From Pontibacter ruber (GTDB taxonomy: Bacteria > Bacteroidota > Bacteroidia > Cytophagales > Hymenobacteraceae): a stretch of DNA of 64,000 bases. A model generated the notes under the pieces. It was not told where the DNA came from and searched no databases. It saw nothing but the letters and a program-made list of their open reading frames with translations. Positions within the stretch are counted from its first letter, which is position 1; every line of letters starts with the position of its first letter. The stretch lies in contig NZ_JALPRR010000001.1 in NCBI RefSeq assembly GCF_023630205.1, positions 1 to 64,000 of the forward strand, read 5' to 3'. This document shows, in pieces, positions 8,894 to 19,591 of this stretch. The position numbers were made by a program, and so were the translations under genes.

Positions 8894-8936
8894 GGCATTA
8901 AAAACCGCTTAATTTCTAAAACCTTAACAAATACAG

Positions 8937-9608
8937 ATGAATTGGTTTACTAAAACGTTTTCCAGTACAATCGGCCGTAAACTCGTTATGTCGATCACCG
9001 GTCTTTTTCTGTGCTCCTTTCTGGTAGTTCACCTGATTGGTAACCTGCAGCTTTTCAAAGACGATGGTGGCCTTGCATTTAATGTCTACTCAGAGTTCAT
9101 GGGCCACAACCCGATTATCCGGACCATGGAGATCGTGCTGGTACTCGGCTTCCTGTTCCACATCTACGACGCCTTTGTACTTACACGCCGTAACCAGTCT
9201 GCCCGCCCTATCGGGTATGCAAACAGCCACCCGGAAGAGAACAGCAACTGGTCGTCCCGCAACATGGGTCTGCTGGGTACAGTTATCCTGGTTTTCCTCA
9301 TCATCCACCTTTATAACTTCTTCTGGCGTGCCCGCTTCGGCGAGCTTAGCATCGATGCCGGAGGCAACCCGGACCTGTACATTGTAGTGAAGGAGTCGTT
9401 CGGGCTGTGGTGGTATGTGGCCATCTATGTGATCGCCATGATTGCCTTGGCTTACCACCTGATCCACGGTTTCCAGAGCGCTTTCCAGACACTGGGCCTT
9501 ACGCACAAGAAGTATACTCCATTCATCAAGTCGTTTGGCTATGCATTCTCAGTACTTGTGTGCCTTGGTTTTGCAGCCATGCCACTGTACTTCTTCTTCT
9601 TTGAATAA
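8937..9608 (+). CDS. sdhC: Succinate dehydrogenase cytochrome b subunit
   Basis: 223 residues with five hydrophobic segments, the length and fold of the single-subunit cytochrome b558 anchor used by Bacteroidota and Bacillus-type enzymes (no separate SdhD). It anchors the SdhAB catalytic arm in the inner membrane and passes electrons to menaquinone through haem. Histidines suited to haem ligation sit inside or at the ends of helices (FLVVHLIGNLQLF near 30-40, LGFLFHIYDAF near 70, IIHLYNFFW near 125, YHLIHGFQSAFQ near 170). It is the first gene of sdhCAB, 21 bases ahead of sdhA. Confidence 0.93.
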   Translation: MNWFTKTFSSTIGRKLVMSITGLFLCSFLVVHLIGNLQLFKDDGGLAFNVYSEFMGHNPIIRTMEIVLVLGFLFHIYDAFVLTRRNQSARPIGYANSHPEENSNWSSRNMGLLGTVILVFLIIHLYNFFWRARFGELSIDAGGNPDLYIVVKESFGLWWYVAIYVIAMIALAYHLIHGFQSAFQTLGLTHKKYTPFIKSFGYAFSVLVCLGFAAMPLYFFFFE

Positions 9609-9629
9609 TATAAAGCTTCTATAGTTGAT

Positions 9630-11564
9630 ATGATATTAGATTCTAAAATCCCGGAAGGCCCTTTAGCGGAGAAATGGGACAAGCATAAATTTAATGTGAA
9701 GCTGGTAAACCCGGCTAACAAACGAAAATACGAAGTTATAGTAGTAGGTACGGGCCTTGCCGGTGCCTCTGCCGCAGCAACCCTTGGCGAGCTTGGCTAC
9801 AACGTAAAAGCTTTCTGCTTCCAGGATTCTCCACGCCGTGCCCACTCTATTGCGGCACAGGGTGGTATCAACGCTGCTAAAAATTACCAGAACGACGGCG
9901 ACTCTGTTTTCCGTCTGTTTTACGATACCATTAAAGGTGGTGACTACCGTGCCCGTGAGGCAAACGTGTACCGCCTGGCACAGGTGTCTGTCGACATCAT
10001 CGACCAGTGCGTGGCGCAGGGTGTTCCTTTCGCACGTGAGTACGGTGGCTTGCTTGCCAACCGTTCGTTCGGTGGTGCGCAGGTATCGCGTACGTTCTAC
10101 GCCCGCGGCCAGACCGGACAGCAGCTGCTTCTGGGTGCATACTCTGCGCTTAATCGTCAGATCGCTTACGGTAAAGTAAAAATGTACCCACGTACCGAAA
10201 TGCTGGACCTGGTAATGGTAGACGGCAAAGCGCGTGGTATTGTGGTACGCAACCTGATCACAGGTAAGATCGAGTCGCACAGTGCACATGCTGTGGTACT
10301 GGCAACCGGTGGTTACGGCAACGTGTTCTTCCTTTCTACCAACGCAATGGGCTCTAACGCTACAGCAGCCTGGAGAGCACACAAGAAAGGTGCTCTGTTC
10401 GCTAACCCATGCTTTACACAGATCCACCCTACCTGTATCCCGGTGTCAGGCGAGTACCAGTCTAAGCTAACGCTGATGTCTGAGTCGCTTCGTAACGACG
10501 GTCGTGTTTGGGTGCCTAAAACAGTAGAGTTGGCTCAGCGACTGAGAAGAGGCGAAATCGCTATCAACGACATTGCCGAAGAGGATCGTGATTATTACCT
10601 GGAGCGTAAATACCCTGCTTTCGGTAACCTGGTGCCGCGCGACGTGGCATCCCGTAACGCGAAGCTGGTGTGCGACGAAGGTCGTGGTGTAGGTGGTTCC
10701 GGCCTTGCTGTATACCTTGACTTTGCCGATGCGATTAAACGCGACGGCCAGCCGGCTATTGCCGCCAAGTATGGTAACCTGTTTGAGATGTATGCCAAGA
10801 TCACAGACGAGAACCCGTACGAAAAGCCAATGCGTATTTATCCTGCCGTTCACTATACCATGGGTGGCCTTTGGGTAGACTACAACCTGATGACCAACAT
10901 CCCTGGACTGTATGCCACCGGCGAGTGTAACTTCTCTGACCACGGTGCCAACCGCCTGGGTGCTTCTGCCCTGATGCAAGGTCTGGCAGACGGCTATTTC
11001 GTTATTCCTTATACTATCGGCGACTACCTGGCGCAGATGCCTTACGCTAAGGTTAGCACCGACCATCCTGCCTTTAAAGAGGCTGAAGAGGCTGTAATTG
11101 CTAAAAACCAGCAACTGCTTTCTATTAAAGGTACTCGTACAGTAGACGAATTCCACAAAGCGCTTGGTCTGCTCATGTGGGATTACTGCGGTATGGCACG
11201 TAATGCAGAAGGTCTGCAATTTGCAAAGCAGGAAATCCGTAAGCTGCGTGACGAGTTCTGGAGAGATGTGAAAGTAACAGGCGTGAACGAGGAACTGAAC
11301 ATCACCCTTGAGAAAGCGAACCGTGTAGCCGACTTCCTGGAGCTAGGTGAACTGATGGTAGACGATGCCCTGCACAGAAATGAATCGTGCGGTGGTCACT
11401 TCCGTGAGGAGTACCAGACACCGGAGAACGAAGCCCTTCGTGACGACGAGAACTTTGCTTATGTAGCAGCCTGGGAGTTTACAGGTGTTGGCAACGAGCC
11501 GGTGCTGCACAAGGAAGATCTCAAGTTCGAAAACGTGAAGCTAACACAGCGTAGCTACAAGTAA
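9630..11564 (+). CDS. sdhA: Succinate dehydrogenase/fumarate reductase flavoprotein subunit
   Basis: 644 residues. Catalytic subunit that oxidises succinate to fumarate with covalent FAD. Seen: the FAD-binding [12 protein letters not shown] near 36-47, the FAD-linking His in [14 protein letters not shown] near 70-82, an active-site HPT segment (FTQIHPTC) and the Arg-rich C-terminal [15 protein letters not shown] that closes on substrate. The sequence type is the Bacteroidota/epsilon-like branch rather than E. coli SdhA. No AAGTATA heptamer was seen in this gene. An 86-base hairpin-forming spacer separates it from sdhB. Confidence 0.95.
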   Translation: MILDSKIPEGPLAEKWDKHKFNVKLVNPANKRKYEVIVVGTGLAGASAAATLGELGYNVKAFCFQDSPRRAHSIAAQGGINAAKNYQNDGDSVFRLFYDTIKGGDYRAREANVYRLAQVSVDIIDQCVAQGVPFAREYGGLLANRSFGGAQVSRTFYARGQTGQQLLLGAYSALNRQIAYGKVKMYPRTEMLDLVMVDGKARGIVVRNLITGKIESHSAHAVVLATGGYGNVFFLSTNAMGSNATAAWRAHKKGALFANPCFTQIHPTCIPVSGEYQSKLTLMSESLRNDGRVWVPKTVELAQRLRRGEIAINDIAEEDRDYYLERKYPAFGNLVPRDVASRNAKLVCDEGRGVGGSGLAVYLDFADAIKRDGQPAIAAKYGNLFEMYAKITDENPYEKPMRIYPAVHYTMGGLWVDYNLMTNIPGLYATGECNFSDHGANRLGASALMQGLADGYFVIPYTIGDYLAQMPYAKVSTDHPAFKEAEEAVIAKNQQLLSIKGTRTVDEFHKALGLLMWDYCGMARNAEGLQFAKQEIRKLRDEFWRDVKVTGVNEELNITLEKANRVADFLELGELMVDDALHRNESCGGHFREEYQTPENEALRDDENFAYVAAWEFTGVGNEPVLHKEDLKFENVKLTQRSYK

Positions 11565-11650
11565 TGAATAATTAAGAATGAGTAATGAACCTGGCAACAG
11601 ACGATTTAAAATTCTTAATTCGTAATTCTTAATTCGTAATTATAAAAGAA
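11565..11650. repeat. Hairpin spacer of reiterated short words between sdhA and sdhB
   Basis: ATTCTTAATTCGTA occurs twice head to tail at 11611-11624 and 11625-11638. The left part of the spacer (TAATTAAGAATGAGTAAT-like, about 11569-11586) is its near reverse complement, so RNA from this spacer can fold into a long AU-rich hairpin. It lies inside an operon, so it is not a simple terminator. Confidence 0.75.
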
Positions 11651-12436
<786 letters not shown>

Positions 12437-12456
12437 GTTCTTCTTAACAGATAAGA

Positions 12457-12486
12457 AAAGGCGAGGCAGCTACTGTACTCGCCTTT
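12457..12486 (+). terminator. sdhCAB terminator
   Basis: Arms 12457-12465 and 12478-12486 (AAAGGCGAG and its complement) form a 9-bp stem with a 12-base loop, followed by a run of T. It sits 20 bases after the sdhB stop. Confidence 0.85.
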
Positions 12487-12618
12487 TTTATTTTACTTTA
12501 GCAATTAGTACACCCTCAACTATACTTACAGAAGTATAAATTAGCGGATAGCAGCCAGACAAATAGTCGTAAACCAAAAACTTAGTCAGCTGTTACAGAC
12601 AAACGAACGAAACTAAGT

Positions 12619-13143
12619 ATGATTACCATCATAACAGGCACAAACAGGCCTTCTTCTAATTCAAGGGCTGTAGCAAACATCTACAGTGAGTTGCTGCGCA
12701 AACGCGGTGTAGCGTCACAGATCCTAGACCTGGCTGATCTACCTGCCGATTTTACTGCGACTGCACTTTATGATAATACCGGTACAAACGAAGCATTTAA
12801 CAAGCTCAGCAGCCTGATTGCCTCTTCTGATAAGTTTGTATTTATAGTACCAGAGTATAACGGCTCCTTCCCCGGGGTGTTGAAAGCCTTTATCGACGGC
12901 TTAGAATATCCAAATACCTTCAAAAACAAAAAGGCAGCACTGGTAGGTCTCTCCTCAGGCGTACAGGGAAGCGGTCTTGCCATGAGCCACTTAACCGATA
13001 TCTTTAATTACCTGGGCATGCACGTGCTGGCTCTAAAGCCAAGGCTGGCCCAGATCGAGAAAAATCTGAAGGAAGGCACCATCACCAATGAGTTATACCT
13101 TGAGCTCCTCAACCAGCAGATCGAGCAGTTTATCACTTTTTAG
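12619..13143 (+). CDS. NAD(P)H-dependent FMN reductase-like flavoprotein
   Basis: 174 residues of flavodoxin-like fold. The FMN phosphate loop is GTNRPSSNSR (7-16), and the second FMN contact is VPEYNGSFPGVLKAFIDGL near 76-94. Both are typical of the NADPH-dependent FMN reductase/azoreductase (ArsH/ChrR-like) family. Such enzymes reduce quinones, azo dyes or chromate in the cytoplasm; the natural substrate is not clear. It stands alone between two terminators. Confidence 0.88.
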   Translation: MITIITGTNRPSSNSRAVANIYSELLRKRGVASQILDLADLPADFTATALYDNTGTNEAFNKLSSLIASSDKFVFIVPEYNGSFPGVLKAFIDGLEYPNTFKNKKAALVGLSSGVQGSGLAMSHLTDIFNYLGMHVLALKPRLAQIEKNLKEGTITNELYLELLNQQIEQFITF

Positions 13144-13267
13144 GTATAGGTGTTACTGCTTATTGCTCTAATTCTACACATTTATACTTCATCCGCTTGA
13201 TTGATGTGCAGAAGCGTTGGTTTATACTTCCTAAAGCTTTTGTAGGCATGTTTGAAGTATAAGTACA

Positions 13268-13315
13268 TAAAACAGAAGAGCCTGTAGCAATTAAGCTACA
13301 GGCTCTTCTGTTTTA
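13268..13315. terminator. Strong bidirectional terminator between FMN reductase and ftsZ
   Basis: A perfect 21-bp stem (13268-13288 with 13295-13315) closes a six-base AATTAA loop and ends in TTTT/AAAA on both strands, serving convergent genes. AAGTATA at 13255-13261 and TATACTT at 13314-13320 form an inverted pair around it. Confidence 0.92.
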
Positions 13316-13331
13316 TACTTGCTTCTTGAGC

Positions 13332-14972
13332 TTAGTCAACATTGTCGTGTAAGAAACGGTTGTCGCCTAGGATCTCGTTATCGTCGTTCAGGTTGAAGCG
13401 GGAGATGTTACGCTCGGAAGAATGCACTACTCTGTCCAGAGCAACATTGCGACGCAGGTAAGCAGGCGTCTCAAGTTTCTCTTTCATTGCTTCAGAAGTA
13501 ATGCCAGAGCTCAACATCATCAGGCGCTGACGTCTCTCTTCCGCTCTGCGCTGCATCAGTTCGCGCTCTTCTGCTATACGAGCTGCTTCACGGGTAGCAT
13601 AATCATCCTGACGCGGAGGATGTGCATTGTTTGAAGTATACGTAGTAGGAGCAGATGCATAAACAGAATCCTGCGTTTCAGCGTCCAGCTCAAACACAAT
13701 ACGCTGTGGTGGTTGTGCTTGTGGCTGCGGTTGTACTTGCGGCTGTGGCTGCTGAGAATACTGCTGTTGCTGCGGCTGCTCAACAATTGGTCTGCGTACC
13801 GGCTCGTACTGCTGTGGAGCAGCCTGCTGTACTGGCGCAGGTGCCGGAGCAGGAACTGGTACAGGAGCAGGCGCTGCAACTTGTTTCGGCACGAAATTAA
13901 CTACTTCTACAGCCTCTGGTTTTGCTGGCTCATGAACAGTAATTTTTTTTTCACTGTTCAGGTCGAAAACCGTTTTTTTTGCCTCGATAATTTCTTCGGC
14001 GCTGCTGGCAAAGCCGGTAGCAATAACTGTTACACGGATGCTCTGGCCAAGAGAAGAATCGATGCCATGACCGAAGATAACTTCAGCTTCTTGGCCGGCT
14101 TTGTCCTGGATGTATTCCGTGATCTCAGTCAGTTCATCCATTTCAAGCTCTGCCTGCTCGCCAGACATGATAGAAAGCAGGATCTTCTGAGCACCGTGGA
14201 TATCGGTATTGTTCAGCAACGGAGATGAAAGTGCTTCTTCAGCAGCACGCAACGCACGGCCTTCGCCTTCTGTTGTCGCAGAACCCATAACTGCAGCACC
14301 AGAGTCTTTCATTACCGTCTTCACGTCTTCAAAGTCAACGTTTACTTCAGCAGTCACCGTAATGATCTCAGCGATCGACTTGGCAGCTGTCGTTAACACG
14401 TTATCGGCTTTGGCAAATGCCTCACGGATGGTCAGGTTGCCGAACATCTCGCGCAGCTTGTCATTCAGGATCACCAGGATCGTATCGCAGTTCTCGCTCA
14501 GCTCTTTGATACCGTTCTCAGCAGCAATCTTCTTTTTCTTGCCTTCGAAAACAAACGGAGCTGTTACAATACCTACAGTCAGGACGCCAAGCTCTTTGGC
14601 AACTTTAGCAATAACCGGAGCAGCACCAGTACCAGTACCACCGCCCATACCGGCAGTAATGAACACCATTTTGGTATCGTTGCTCAAAAGCTCACGAATT
14701 TCTTCTTTGCTCTCGAGTGCAGCATGCTTTCCTTTTTCAGGATTTGCACCGGCACCAAGGCCTTCGGTAAGGTTTAAACCTATCTGTAATTTGTTTGGTA
14801 CACTGCTGCTTTTAAGGGCCTGCATATCCGTGTTACAAATCACGAACTCCACGTCCTTAATACCCTGGCTATACATGTGGTTAACTGCGTTACTTCCACC
14901 GCCCCCTACACCAATCACTTTAATGATGGACTTTCCGCTAGCCGGCAAGTCAAAACTGTACATTGAAGTCAT
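13332..14972 (-). CDS. ftsZ: Cell division GTPase FtsZ
   Basis: 546 residues. Tubulin-like GTPase that polymerises into the division ring. Seen: GVGGGGSNAVNHM near 21-33, the tubulin signature GMGGGTGTG at 108-116, and a T7-loop region with NVDFEDVK. After the globular part (about 1-335) comes a long linker rich in P, Q, A and V (about 365-435) and then a charged tail (LDRVVHSSERNISRF and the end), making the protein longer than the ~380-residue enterobacterial form, as is usual in this phylum. It is last in the dcw transcript, 29 bases after ftsA, and ends at the strong terminator. Met4 (14963) is an alternative start. Confidence 0.96.
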   Translation of the reverse strand: MTSMYSFDLPASGKSIIKVIGVGGGGSNAVNHMYSQGIKDVEFVICNTDMQALKSSSVPNKLQIGLNLTEGLGAGANPEKGKHAALESKEEIRELLSNDTKMVFITAGMGGGTGTGAAPVIAKVAKELGVLTVGIVTAPFVFEGKKKKIAAENGIKELSENCDTILVILNDKLREMFGNLTIREAFAKADNVLTTAAKSIAEIITVTAEVNVDFEDVKTVMKDSGAAVMGSATTEGEGRALRAAEEALSSPLLNNTDIHGAQKILLSIMSGEQAELEMDELTEITEYIQDKAGQEAEVIFGHGIDSSLGQSIRVTVIATGFASSAEEIIEAKKTVFDLNSEKKITVHEPAKPEAVEVVNFVPKQVAAPAPVPVPAPAPAPVQQAAPQQYEPVRRPIVEQPQQQQYSQQPQPQVQPQPQAQPPQRIVFELDAETQDSVYASAPTTYTSNNAHPPRQDDYATREAARIAEERELMQRRAEERRQRLMMLSSGITSEAMKEKLETPAYLRRNVALDRVVHSSERNISRFNLNDDNEILGDNRFLHDNVD

Positions 14973-15001
14973 GCTAAAATCTCCTGCTCTATTATGGGTT
15001 T

Positions 15002-16318
15002 TTAATAATTTTGCTTATCGTTATCTATATCGTCTGACAGAAATCCTTTCAGTTTCTGGAAGAGGCCCATGCCGCTTCCTTCTTTTGGCGAAGGAGTTTT
15101 TGGTGCAGACTTATTAGTATACTGTTCTTGTTGCGGCACTTCATCGTAGCGATGGGTGCGCTGGTCAAGCGGCTGGTAACCTGCCAGTACCAGGCCAACG
15201 GTTGTCGCATACATTGGGCTCTTCACCGCATCGATCTTCGACTTACCCAGATGCTCGTTCGGATAGCCAATACGGGTATCCATACCTGTAATGTACTCTA
15301 CCAGCTGAACCAGATTCTGCAGCTGCGCACCACCTCCTGTGATCACAATTCCTGCAGCAAGGCTGTTGGCATATCCTGACCTAACAATCTCTGCATAGAT
15401 GAGTTCAACAATCTCCTCCATTCTAGCTTCTATAATATAAGCAAGATTTTTCAGAGAAATTTCTTTTGGCGTACGGTCTCTCAAACCTGGGATCGAAACA
15501 ATCTCATTCTCAGAGGCTTCGTCCGCAATTGCTTTACCAAACTTCACTTTCAGCTGCTCTGCCTGGTTTTGCATTACCATGCAGCCCTGCTTGATATCGG
15601 AAGTAATGATATTGCCACCGAATGGTAGAACTGCAGTATGACGGATGATATTGTCTTTAAAGATAGCTAAATCTGTCGTACCACCTCCAATGTCTACAAG
15701 CGCTACTCCGGCTTCCTTCTCTTCTTCGCTCAAAACCGACATGCACGAAGCAAGCGGCTCCAGGATCAGATTATCGATCTCCAGCCCGGCACGGCTGATG
15801 CATTTGTTGATGTTGTTGATGGCATTCGACTGGGCTGTGATGATATGGAAGTTACCTTCCAGGCGCACACCCGACATACCCACCGGATCAACAATGCCTT
15901 CTTCGTAATCTACCTTGTACTCCTGCGGCATCACATGTATGATCTCACTTCCCGGAGGCGTAACCAGACGGTACATGTCGTTGGTCAGACGGTTTACATC
16001 GTCTACCGTGATCTCATGGTCTGTAACCTGGCGGGTGATGCTGCCATTGTGCTGCAGACTTTTGATGTGCTGGCCCGCAATGCCCACATTTACCACACCA
16101 ATGTTGATGCCCGATTGCTCTTCGGCCTGACGGATGGCTTTTCTGATAGCTTCTACCGTCTTGTCGATGTTGCTGACAATGCCGCGAACCACACCCTCGG
16201 ATATGGCTTTCCCCATCCCCAGGATCTCGAGCTTTCCAAATTCATTCTTCCGACCAACAAGTGCGCAAACTTTGGTTGTGCCAATGTCCAAGCCTACTAC
16301 TATTTTGTCGTTCTGCAT
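15002..16318 (-). CDS. ftsA: Cell division protein FtsA
   Basis: 438 residues of the actin-like ATPase fold. It tethers FtsZ filaments to the membrane and recruits later division proteins. Seen: the phosphate-1 motif VGLDIGTTKVCALVG at 8-22, the phosphate-2 motif VALVDIGGGTTDLAIF near 205-220, and the adenosine motif GIVITGGGAQLQNL. The C-terminal GMGLFQKLKGFLSDD is an amphipathic membrane-targeting helix. It lies 12 bases after ftsQ and 29 before ftsZ, the standard dcw order. No AAGTATA heptamer was seen here. Confidence 0.95.
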   Translation of the reverse strand: MQNDKIVVGLDIGTTKVCALVGRKNEFGKLEILGMGKAISEGVVRGIVSNIDKTVEAIRKAIRQAEEQSGINIGVVNVGIAGQHIKSLQHNGSITRQVTDHEITVDDVNRLTNDMYRLVTPPGSEIIHVMPQEYKVDYEEGIVDPVGMSGVRLEGNFHIITAQSNAINNINKCISRAGLEIDNLILEPLASCMSVLSEEEKEAGVALVDIGGGTTDLAIFKDNIIRHTAVLPFGGNIITSDIKQGCMVMQNQAEQLKVKFGKAIADEASENEIVSIPGLRDRTPKEISLKNLAYIIEARMEEIVELIYAEIVRSGYANSLAAGIVITGGGAQLQNLVQLVEYITGMDTRIGYPNEHLGKSKIDAVKSPMYATTVGLVLAGYQPLDQRTHRYDEVPQQEQYTNKSAPKTPSPKEGSGMGLFQKLKGFLSDDIDNDKQNY

Positions 16319-16330
16319 ACCTTGTATAAG

Positions 16331-17089
16331 TTATTCACAAATAATCTGATCTTCGTACTCTACATTTACTCTCTTATATTTTTCCCAACCCATTACAGGC
16401 AGTACTTCTTTATAAAAGATCATTAACTTCTTGAACTTCTGTTCTACCCTGGCTGGCTTCCCAAACTCGATGGTATGCTCGCCTACCTGAGGCATAAAAG
16501 AGACCCTGCCCTTGCCGTCGATATGCATCTGGGCTAACTGCGCTTTCCAGAAAGGGTCGTCTTCGACAAACCTCAGCAGGGAAAGGTAGGCCTGGCCAGT
16601 TGAGTCCTGAAAAAAAACCTTATCTAATTTAAGGGAGGCCGACTTGGTAATAGGTATTACACGAGCGGTATATCTGTCGGAGAGGGGAAGTATGTTTCCC
16701 TCTGCATCAATGTACACATCTTGATCTTGTCGTATAATTCTTGCAATAGGCCTGTTTTGTTTTACACTTACATGAATGTTTCCATCTAGACCCCGGAACA
16801 CCTCTGCCTCTTTTACAAAGCTATGGGCTTCGATGCGTTTTTCCAGGTTTTTTAGGTCGATGCTGCGGTTCGGAAGTCCTTCCAGTTTACGCTCGCCCTC
16901 ACGGGTCAGCAGGTCTTTTACTTCCTTATCACCAATAAAGTAATTGTTGTACTCATTATCAATTTTTATTGAAACTTTTTCACAACTTTTTTCATCCTGA
17001 CGAGATGAAGCAAAGCCAGCCAAAGCCCCGGTTGCGATAATGCTACAACCTGCAAAAATTAAAGATTTTATTTTACTATTCAAGCCCAT
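16331..17089 (-). CDS. ftsQ: FtsQ-like cell division protein
   Basis: 252 residues. One N-terminal membrane segment (about 8-27, SLIFAGCSIIATGALAGFASS) is followed by a POTRA-like region (IDLKNLEKRIEAHSFVKEAEVFRG) and a beta-rich periplasmic part. This matches the divergent Bacteroidota FtsQ/DivIB, which links FtsL-FtsB and the septal synthase. Identification rests on topology and its place between murC and ftsA more than on sequence. The start overlaps the end of murC by 14 bases. Confidence 0.85.
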   Translation of the reverse strand: MGLNSKIKSLIFAGCSIIATGALAGFASSRQDEKSCEKVSIKIDNEYNNYFIGDKEVKDLLTREGERKLEGLPNRSIDLKNLEKRIEAHSFVKEAEVFRGLDGNIHVSVKQNRPIARIIRQDQDVYIDAEGNILPLSDRYTARVIPITKSASLKLDKVFFQDSTGQAYLSLLRFVEDDPFWKAQLAQMHIDGKGRVSFMPQVGEHTIEFGKPARVEQKFKKLMIFYKEVLPVMGWEKYKRVNVEYEDQIICE

Positions 17090-18485
17090 ACCCTTTATTT
17101 TCTAAAATATTTTTGATAGGCTTAACCAGCGTATCGATATCTCCGGCACCAACTGTTGCCAGCACATCAAAATCGCTGTTTTTTGCTAAATAAGACACAA
17201 CTTCCTGCTTTCGGATAAGTACTTTATTTGGGCAGGAAACCTGCTCCAGAATGATATCGGAAGTGACACCCGGTATCGGTTTTTCCCTGGCCGGATAAAT
17301 ATCCAGCAACACCAGTTCATCTGCCTTGCTCAGGCTCTCTGCAAACTCCTTTGCAAAGTCGCGCGTGCGCGTAAACAGATGCGGTTGAAATATCACTTTT
17401 ATTTTTTTATCCGGGTACAAAGCACGCAACGACGACATAAAAGCATCGATCTCTTTCGGGTGATGCGCGTAGTCATCGATGTATACTTTTCCCTCTCCTT
17501 CGTACACAAACTCAAAGCGCCGCTTCACGCCCGAATACGTCTCCACTCCAGCGCTGATCTTATCGCCGTTCAGACCCAGTACCTGCACTGCTACTATAGC
17601 TGCCAATGTATTCTCAACGTTGTGAAAACCAGGCACTCCCAAACGAAGATGTGCTATGTTACCGAAGGGTGTCTGAGCATCAAATTCAAACCAGCGACCG
17701 TTGATTTTCAGTTGCTTTACCTGTGCTTCTCCAGCCCCTAAACTATACCGGATCACGTGCACGCCTTCCTGTACTTTGTCCGTAAGCCGGGGATCGGTTC
17801 CCTCCTGAAGGATAAGATATCCGCCGGGTTTTACCTGGCTTATGAACTTCTGGAACGTACGGATCAGTTCCTCGCTGTCACCATAAATATCCAAATGATC
17901 TGGGTCTGCGGAAGTTACAATTGCAACATCCGGAAACAGCGTCAGGAAAGAGCGGTCATACTCATCTGCCTCTACTACTACGATCTCTTTTTCAGCTCCA
18001 CTTTCCCCGATCAGCAGGTTAGAATTCAGGTTGGTAGCGATGCCTCCCAGGAAAGCAGAACAGTTTACCCCGGCATGATGCAGCAGGTGCGCCACGATAG
18101 ATGAGGTAGTAGTTTTACCGTGCGTACCTGCCACTGCCACCGTGTAAGCAGAGGAAGTAATGATACCCAAAACCTCCGAGCGCTTTTTGATGGTATAGCC
18201 CTGCTCCTTAAGGTACGCCCACTCGGTATGCTCTGCCGGTATAGCCGGTGTCAGCACAACCAGCGTTTCTGTTTTATGATCAAGGATTTCCTGTGGAAGT
18301 TTGGCTACATCATCTTCGTAGTGCACGGCAATTCCTTCCTGCTCCAGTGCCTGGGTTAGCTGCGTGCGGGTTCTGTCGTAACCCCACACCGGAAATCCTT
18401 TGGCGCTGAACCAGCGGGCGATGGCGCTCATACCAATGCCGCCAATACCTAAGAAGTAGATGTATTTATACTGCTCCAGTTTCAC
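17076..18485 (-). CDS. murC: UDP-N-acetylmuramate:L-alanine ligase
   Basis: 469 residues. Cytoplasmic ATP-dependent ligase that adds L-Ala to UDP-MurNAc, the first peptide step of peptidoglycan precursor synthesis. Seen: the N-terminal UDP-binding GIGGIGMSAIARW (14-26), the ATP loop GTHGKTTT near 120-127, the Mur-ligase metal/carbamate region EADEYDRSF, and YAHHPKEI in the C-terminal domain, which is typical of MurC. The start is GTG at 18485; it overlaps the TGA of murG by four bases (GTGA), indicating coupled translation. Confidence 0.96.
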   Translation of the reverse strand: MKLEQYKYIYFLGIGGIGMSAIARWFSAKGFPVWGYDRTRTQLTQALEQEGIAVHYEDDVAKLPQEILDHKTETLVVLTPAIPAEHTEWAYLKEQGYTIKKRSEVLGIITSSAYTVAVAGTHGKTTTSSIVAHLLHHAGVNCSAFLGGIATNLNSNLLIGESGAEKEIVVVEADEYDRSFLTLFPDVAIVTSADPDHLDIYGDSEELIRTFQKFISQVKPGGYLILQEGTDPRLTDKVQEGVHVIRYSLGAGEAQVKQLKINGRWFEFDAQTPFGNIAHLRLGVPGFHNVENTLAAIVAVQVLGLNGDKISAGVETYSGVKRRFEFVYEGEGKVYIDDYAHHPKEIDAFMSSLRALYPDKKIKVIFQPHLFTRTRDFAKEFAESLSKADELVLLDIYPAREKPIPGVTSDIILEQVSCPNKVLIRKQEVVSYLAKNSDFDVLATVGAGDIDTLVKPIKNILENKGYGLE

Positions 18486-19591
18486 TTGATCAGTTTTAAT
18501 AATTCGTTTACAATATCGGCTGCCGCATTTGGCCGCGCCATTTTGCGGATATTCTGCGCCAAGCGCTGTTGCTCCTGCTCATTTTCTGCCAGTCGCAGTG
18601 CTGCAGGTATCAGTTGCTGCTGTGCTTCCTGGTCGCGTACCAACAATGCTGCATGCTGCTGCACCAAGGCCATTGCATTTTTGGTCTGGTGGTCTTCGGC
18701 CACGTTGGGCGAAGGCACCAGTATAGCTGGTTTTGCAGCCAGGCATAATTCTGAAATGGATAGTGCTCCGGCCCTGGAGATCACCACATCGGCTGCCGCA
18801 TACGCCAGATCCATCCTGCGGATGAAATCAAAAATGCGAACACCTTCCTTATACTTTGCCTCCAGTTCCTGCGCCTGCGGGTAGTAAGCTCTGCCGGTCT
18901 GCCAGATCAGCTGGTAACCAGCCTTCGTAATCTGCTCCAGCCCCGCTGCTATACTTTGGTTAATGGTTCTGGCGCCCAGGCTGCCGCCGATCACAAGTAT
19001 CGTTTTCTTGTCAGCCGACAGGTTAAAGAACTCGAGTGCTTCGCTGCGCTTTAGGTGACTGTCCATGATATCGCTGCGCACCGGGTTGCCGGTCAGCACC
19101 AGCTTTTCTGCCGGGAAGAAAGCTTCCATGTTCGGGTAAGCCACACAGATTTTGTTGACCCGTTTGGCCAGCAGCTTGTTGGTAATGCCGGCATAGGAAT
19201 TTTGTTCCTGTATCAGCGCCGGTATCTTACGGGCAGTAGCTGCATACAACAAAGGTCCGCTGGCATAGCCACCTACTCCCACTACTGCATCTGGCTTAAA
19301 CTCTTTGATGATCTTATGAGACGCACGCACACTGGAGATCACCTTCAGCGGAAAGGACAAATTGTCCAGTGTCAGGCGGCGCTGCAACCCGCTGATCCAG
19401 AGGCCTACGATCTTGTATCCAGCTTCCGGCACCCGCGTCATTTCCATGCGCCCGATCGCCCCAACGAAGAGAATCTCCGCATCAGGATGCAGCGCCTTGA
19501 TCTGGTTAGCAATTGCCACCGCCGGATAAATGTGTCCGCCGGTGCCGCCCCCACTGATGATCACGCGATATGGTCTGTTGCTATCAGGCAT
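18482..19591 (-). CDS. murG: UDP-GlcNAc:undecaprenyl-PP-MurNAc-pentapeptide GlcNAc transferase
   Basis: 369 residues, GT-B glycosyltransferase at the inner face of the membrane. It makes lipid II from lipid I. Seen: the N-terminal glycine loop SGGGTGGHIYPAVAIA (13-28), GVGGYASGPLL near 105-115, the second G-loop VIGGSLGARTIN near 196-207, and the donor-binding end ISRAGALSISEL followed by VPSPNVAEDHQTKNA. It overlaps ftsW by eight bases at its start and murC by four at its end. Confidence 0.96.
   Translation of the reverse strand: MPDSNRPYRVIISGGGTGGHIYPAVAIANQIKALHPDAEILFVGAIGRMEMTRVPEAGYKIVGLWISGLQRRLTLDNLSFPLKVISSVRASHKIIKEFKPDAVVGVGGYASGPLLYAATARKIPALIQEQNSYAGITNKLLAKRVNKICVAYPNMEAFFPAEKLVLTGNPVRSDIMDSHLKRSEALEFFNLSADKKTILVIGGSLGARTINQSIAAGLEQITKAGYQLIWQTGRAYYPQAQELEAKYKEGVRIFDFIRRMDLAYAAADVVISRAGALSISELCLAAKPAILVPSPNVAEDHQTKNAMALVQQHAALLVRDQEAQQQLIPAALRLAENEQEQQRLAQNIRKMARPNAAADIVNELLKLIK

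Noticed and set aside
9663..10427. 254-residue minus-strand frame inside sdhA
   Set aside because: It lies wholly antisense to a strongly conserved sdhA and has no recognisable domain.
14209..15117. 302-residue plus-strand frame across ftsZ/ftsA
   Set aside because: It is antisense to two essential genes; composition is typical of a shadow frame.
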